A model generated the notes under the pieces. That model made no database searches, was not told where the DNA came from, and saw only the letters and a list, made by a program, of their open reading frames with translations. A DNA stretch of 64,000 nucleotides. Source: Lineus longissimus. Lineage: Eukaryota; Nemertea; Pilidiophora; Heteronemertea; Lineidae. Numbering within the stretch: position 1 is the first letter of the stretch; every line of letters starts with the position of its first letter. A program made the translations under genes and the position numbers. The DNA lies in assembly GCF_910592395.1 (NCBI RefSeq), contig NC_088324.1, positions 5,730,953 through 5,794,952 of the forward strand, read 5' to 3'. Shown piece after piece: positions 59,801 through 64,000 of this stretch.

Positions 59801-62800
59801 AAAGAAAACGACACGTACAGTATAATAAAAGTATCAGATTTGAGGGCATTTTCGGAATCCGAATTTGCATGTATCCATAGTTGACTGTATTTGAAAGAAT
59901 GTGTTGAGTAATGCACTGGGAATATCTCCATAGAGAAGGCACGGCTGTATCATTAGTTGCCGAAGAATATCATGAATTTGTCCACCACTACGTCTGACCA
60001 GAGTCTTTATTTGAAAGACTCTGGTCTGACACAGTATTATGTTGCTAGAGCGTCAGCAGATGACAGACGTTTCTTCATCACTTACCTTATTCCTCACAGG
60101 TTTTCTTCGATGTCCTTCACACCATTTCTTATGTGACAACAGTACATGTATTCACCGGAGCTTGATATGTGACGGGGATGCTGATTGTAGAGATGGCTCT
60201 GACGAAATAATGTGCAACAGGACAGGCCAGTGTAAAGCCAGCGAGTTTCTCTGTGGAGAGAGATGTATGCCAATCCAATGGATATGTGACGGGGAGGCTG
60301 ACTGTGGAGACGGCTCGGATGAAGTTGGATGTAATAATGGAACATTGGCTTGCAACCTCACCGGGCTACCAAATGCAACGACAGTCTTCCAAGGCTGTGA
60401 CATTACCACAGAATTTCGATGTAGCAACGGCTTCTGTGTCCTTAAGAATTGGAGATGTGACGGGGAAACTGACTGTGGAGACGCATCTGATGAAGTTGGA
60501 TGCGAAAATGGAACCTTGGCTGGCAACTTCACTGGCGTACCAACTAACGTGGCTCCAGTTACCATACCATGTTTGTATCAATCCTTACTTTTGTTATAGC
60601 TCAAATGACACTATTGGCTTAGAATATGAGGGAGTCCACTTTATACTAAGTAGAAGAGCAACTATAATGAAAATGCAGGCCATTTCTTATCTCTTACCTG
60701 ATTCTCATTAAGTTAAAAATACCCGATTCTGGCAATATCATAGCTAAAGTTGCGCTTCCACCTAGTAAATCCCGGTGTTTGCGCTTCCACCTTTGAATTG
60801 CCGTGCTTAAATAGACCCGTGTGTGAAAACCCCGTGTCTATTAGCCCCACCGAGCTCGATGGGGTAATTTAAACACGGGTTTGACACGGGGTTTTCAGAG
60901 CGCAAGAAACACCGCAATCTGTAGTTCCTTAGCACGGCGATAGATGGCGCGTTCGATTTCTGTAATTGCGATCCCTACGGCGCATGCGTAAAAAGTGTCA
61001 GCAAACCTCCAACATTTACAAAACACAGGAGAGGTACTAACTGCAGCGGCACCTGTCGGCGGATCGACGAACAATATCTTATGCTGATTTTATAGGTGGA
61101 CAGGCTCGCCGGGTTTTTCTTACACACAGCGAACACACGGGTGTCGAAAAACCCGGGAATTTTGGATAGGTGAAACTGTGGCTATAGTCAGTAGTCCATT
61201 ACGAAGGGAAGAGGTCGGTCATAAATTGGAATAAGGAGCCATGCCATAAATATCCAAAGATCGAGAAGAATCAGAAATAAGTAGATCGGAAATAAGAAGT
61301 CGAAATGACTTAGTTTTCCGTTTCGCCAGAATATATATTACATCTACAGTTACTCTCCTAATCAGCTGGTGACCCCCCCCCCCCCCCGTCTCATGTGTCA
61401 AGCAAATTACAAGATTAACAAAATAATATACTCTCCCATTCTCTATGACCGATTGGAGGATCAGCACTCTATCAAAAAAATTAAAATGATGATCACGATT
61501 TAAAAACTTAAAGTACAAATTTAACTATCAACACAACGTAAACATTGCTTTTGTGTTAACTTTGAACGAAACAGTTAATATTCTTCCAAACTGAAATTAA
61601 ACTGCTGTCATACACTATCGTAGTAACAGCTAATGCAAATTAACACTGCATTATCGTAAACCTCCTAAAAATCCAATTTATCTTAGATTCAATGTATTAT
61701 CTTGAACCTCCAAAAGCCTCCTCTCCATTTTGAGCTTAACATGGACTATACAATACAATAAATGAAATTCCGCGCCTTCAAGTCATAAAGGTTGTCGGAA
61801 GATCGCGTGGAACTGTAGGCTGTGATTAGGATTTCAGATATAGTAGATAGGATATAGAAGTAGAAAATGTTCCCCCTAAATTAGTGTCCGGCCCTATTGT
61901 ATTCTTAGTTGCGGATTTTTAATCATTTCGGATTTTGGTAATGTTCGATAAAGACCATGACCGTCGATAAAGACCATGACCGCCGATAGCTTAGAGAATA
62001 AAGCGTACGATCGATATACTTGTTCCCCGGGCAGTCTTCTAATTGTATCCTAGGACATTTCAAAGCGGTAATCATAACATCGTAAAATAGCCTTTATTCT
62101 CTGCAGTGTCAAAGATCAATATAATGGCTTCCCAACATCATTTTTTCCTCTCATTTTCTAGGTATTCTATCAGATATATTTCGATGTGAAGATGGCAATG
62201 CATTCGTACATACGAGTTGGCGATGTGATGGGGATGCTGATTGTAAAGACGGCTCTGATGAGTTTGGATGTGACAATGGCACTTTGCCTGGGAACTTCAC
62301 TGACGTGCTACTTGCAGCTTCTCCAGGTAGGGAATAGTTGGCTGGAAACATGTTGCAGAATTAACATCACATCTGGGCTTGTCGTAATTCGGTATCACTC
62401 CCGAATTCGGACTCCGATATAGTCTGAATCAAGACTCCCTTAAACGAATCCCAATTGGGATTTCGAGTCAAAATATAAAATAGACTTTTTTACTCTTTGA
62501 TTTGCCACGTACGCAAGATGCACTTCACAATTGAAAAAAAACGCCTTACGATGTCAAACTTTAGAATAGGGGGGGGGGGGGGTACTTCTTTAACAGCCGT
62601 GGGTCCCGTTCGACATTACTCTTGCACTTAATGTATTGAACCTATCATACAGCAGACATACTCCGGCGAAGGTCAATTAGAAGCAGAAACTGATTTTAAC
62701 CCGTTCCCCATTACAGTCACGGTGGACTGTGCGGCTGACACATATGAACTGGATTGCAACAGCTCACCCCACTGTAACTCCTCAAGGTTCGTGTGTAATG

Positions 62801-63168
62801 ACGGGAAACGGTGTTTGCCATTGGCCTGGAGATGTGACAGACAGTCTGATTGTGACGATGGTAGTGACGAGATAGGGTGCAATGGAACCATCTGTGACGT
62901 GGCGACCCAATTCGCGTGTGACAACGGTTCATGTGTGGATAACAATTGGAGATGTGACGGAGATAGAGATTGCACTGACGGCGCTGACGAGATGGGATGC
63001 AACATGACTGTGCAGTGTCAATCGAGTGAATTTCTCTGCGGGGAGAAATGTGTGCCAGCTCTTTGGAGATGCGACGGGGAGAACGACTGCGGAGACGGCT
63101 CAGATGAAATTGGATGTGATAACGTCACTGATATACCAGATATGTTTTCTACACAGTTAAGAAATTAA
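53816..63168 (+). CDS. secreted protein of 15 LDL-receptor class A modules
   Basis: Nine exons: 53816-53885, 54107-54454, 57063-57398, 57990-58181, 58523-58807, 59426-59608, 60100-60570, 62162-62326, 62717-63168; 2502 nt, 833 aa. Exon 1 encodes a signal peptide ([17 protein letters not shown]). Exons 2-9 encode 2, 2, 1, 2, 1, 3, 1 and 3 LDLa modules with the usual C...F.C..G.C....W.CDG..DC.DGSDE.GC pattern. Every intron is phase 1, so any internal exon can be skipped in frame. Linkers after modules repeat NGTLAGNFT-like text with paired N-glycosylation sequons. No EGF, beta-propeller, protease or transmembrane segment follows, unlike LDL receptors; it ends STQLRN. LDLa modules bind calcium and protein ligands such as lipoproteins. 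Exon 7 uses a weak donor (GTTTGT), chosen because it restores the phase and the first cysteine of module 12; that module has Phe643 where its third Cys belongs. Confidence 0.88.
54526..54545 (+). repeat. poly(C) tract, 20 bases
   Basis: An uninterrupted C run 71 bp after exon 2 of the LDLa gene. Similar runs occur at 61373-61387 (C) and, as G, at 4176-4188, 23862-23871, 41261-41272 and 62569-62582. Confidence 0.9.
54905..55371 (-). mobile_element. LINE 3' fragment with short-repeat tail
   Basis: The minus strand from 55371 reads [17 protein letters not shown], then [20 protein letters not shown]. This is the zinc-finger-like C-terminal segment (DEFH...C) and closing helix typical of non-LTR retrotransposon ORF2 proteins. 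Downstream on the same strand, at about 54942-54915, is a four-fold aattca/gaattt tail like those ending many LINEs. It lies in intron 2 of the LDLa gene. Confidence 0.65.
55490..55940 (+). repeat. direct repeat pair in LDLa intron 2
   Basis: About 90 bp at 55490-55580 recur at 55850-55940. Both contain tgcttttccaattt and cagctcttagatagtagaaa, then acgcgttnttcgttatttnta. Non-coding. The copies may be the ends of one inserted element. Confidence 0.55.
60739..61186. mobile_element. possible inverted-repeat element in LDLa intron 7
   Basis: The left end (atagctaaagttgcgcttcc) and the reverse complement of the right end (atagccacagtttcaccta) are similar, and both are followed by aaat/ttcccgg. 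An inner inverted pair (gaaaaccccgtgtc...gacacggggttttc) spans about 60818-60899. Divergence is substantial and no target duplication was found. Confidence 0.4.
61880..62060 (+). repeat. LINE-related repeat homologous to 9560-9705
   Basis: It shares gtgtccggccctattgtatt, gaccgycratagctyagaga and ttyccyggcattct-like blocks with the reverse complement of 9560-9705. A 20-bp segment around gataaagaccatgaccg is duplicated in tandem here. Presumably part of the same retrotransposon family. Confidence 0.55.
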
Positions 63169-64000
63169 TGTAAAGTGGCCTTCTTAGAGTTAACATAGTT
63201 TTTGGTTTATAAAGTGATCAAGAAAAGTGTCAGACAGATCACCCGATACCCAGTGTCTGCCGAGTAATGCATTGCATAATCACCCCTTTGCTACCGGAGT
63301 TCTATGTTGAACTGGTCCCTCGTGCCCCGGGTGTTTTGTTCTCCCCGTAAAAAAGTTATGTTTATGAAGAGATATATCTAATATCAATGGATAATGACAG
63401 GGATTATGCTGGGGCTTTGTTAATCATACAGTGATCTTTTCGTCGATAATTTGACAAAGTGACCAATCTGCAATCGTTCTGAAATTGAGATAACAGCGCC
63501 ATCTTGGTACTACTACCGATGGCTACTCACACACCAATTATGATGGTGATATTCAAAGTTCTTTTCATAATAAAATATGGGGCAGTGATTCCAATCCAGA
63601 GTCATTCAAACTATACAGAATCTTTTGAGTTGAGTTTTCTCAAAATGAAAAATTTGCTGATTGGCCGCTTCGTGACATCATCGACGCTGTTATGATTGTA
63701 TAATGTACACATTAAAATAATAGTTCGCGAAATATTTGTCCCGTGCGCCACCACCCGAGCTTTTCTCACGCGAGCTATCCTAGCCATATCTACCGACGAA
63801 AAATGACTTGTCACAATTACTGTACTGCTTGACGCCATGATTGGCATGTTTCACAACCCTAACGAAAGTTTAAGAATGACGAAGTGTGTAAATAAAGTAC
63901 TTTCTCGGTGATTATTTTCATATACTCTGTGTGGATGGACGCATGGGATTTGGAATCCCAATCAACTCAGAATTCTTGATACACTCTCGAGACGACTGGA
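63169..64000. other. downstream flank of the LDLa gene
   Basis: Contains the MITE copy at 63441-63686 and two candidate poly(A) signals (AATAAA at 63569-63574, inside the MITE, and at 63891-63896). No other gene is recognisable before the window ends. Confidence 0.5.
63441..63686. mobile_element. second copy of the 28354-28635 MITE
   Basis: Ends are cgtcgataatttgacaaagt and gcttcgtgacatcatcgacg. Internal blocks atggtgatattcaaag, gagtcattcaaactata and caaaatgaaaaattngctgat match 28354-28635. The terminal repeats have diverged more and no target duplication is visible, so it is the older copy. Confidence 0.75.

Noticed and set aside
60094-60565. Antisense open frames across the LDLa exons
   Set aside because: They are shadows of the conserved cysteine-rich modules on the plus strand and recur opposite every LDLa exon.

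Overview
The window reads as nuclear DNA of a metazoan, most likely a marine invertebrate. Genes are split into short exons (about 70-470 bp) with GT-AG introns, and introns and intergenic DNA are full of inverted-repeat transposons, tRNA-derived repeats, LINE fragments and minisatellites. A universal stress protein gene, a nose-resistant-to-fluoxetine (NRF-6) acyltransferase and an IGFBP/thyroglobulin-type protein together suggest an invertebrate deuterostome (echinoderm, hemichordate or cephalochordate grade), but a lophotrochozoan cannot be excluded. There is no sign of bacterial or organellar DNA.

Layout. (1) 1-66: possible last exon of an upstream gene. (2) 1614-6945 (+): universal stress protein gene with three tandem 107-bp cassette exons that the reading frame forces to be used one at a time. 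(3) 7927-14525 (-): five-exon secreted protein of 228 aa, with a signal peptide, an IGFBP N-terminal domain and two thyroglobulin type-1 domains. Its first intron holds a 2036-bp, apparently complete pogo-type transposon on the opposite strand (12241-14276). (4) 15883-31584 (-): 16-exon NRF-6-like multipass acyltransferase, 745 aa. (5) 36480-48166 (+): 13-exon SLC5/SGLT-family sodium-coupled solute cotransporter, 660 aa, head to head with gene 4 across 4.9 kb. (6) 48229-49240: a CGT microsatellite, then three 301-bp tandem units each carrying a perfect CTCF-core-like motif and a DR3 nuclear-receptor-like repeat. (7) 53816-63168 (+): nine-exon secreted protein of 833 aa with 15 LDL-receptor class A modules.

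All five multi-exon gene models close in frame: exon phases agree at every junction and each coding length is divisible by three. Exon choices come from splice-site consensus, phase and family sequence. No transcript evidence was available.

The five genes do not form an obvious pathway. Three are secreted or membrane proteins handling ligands or solutes (IGFBP/thyropin-like, SGLT-like, LDLa-only). The most distinctive content is the tandem cassette-exon array in the stress-protein gene, a TATGGC-ended inverted-repeat element family with 6-bp target duplications (three independent copies), a two-step nested insertion in the SLC5 gene, and the CTCF/DR3 tandem array between the SLC5 and LDLa genes.
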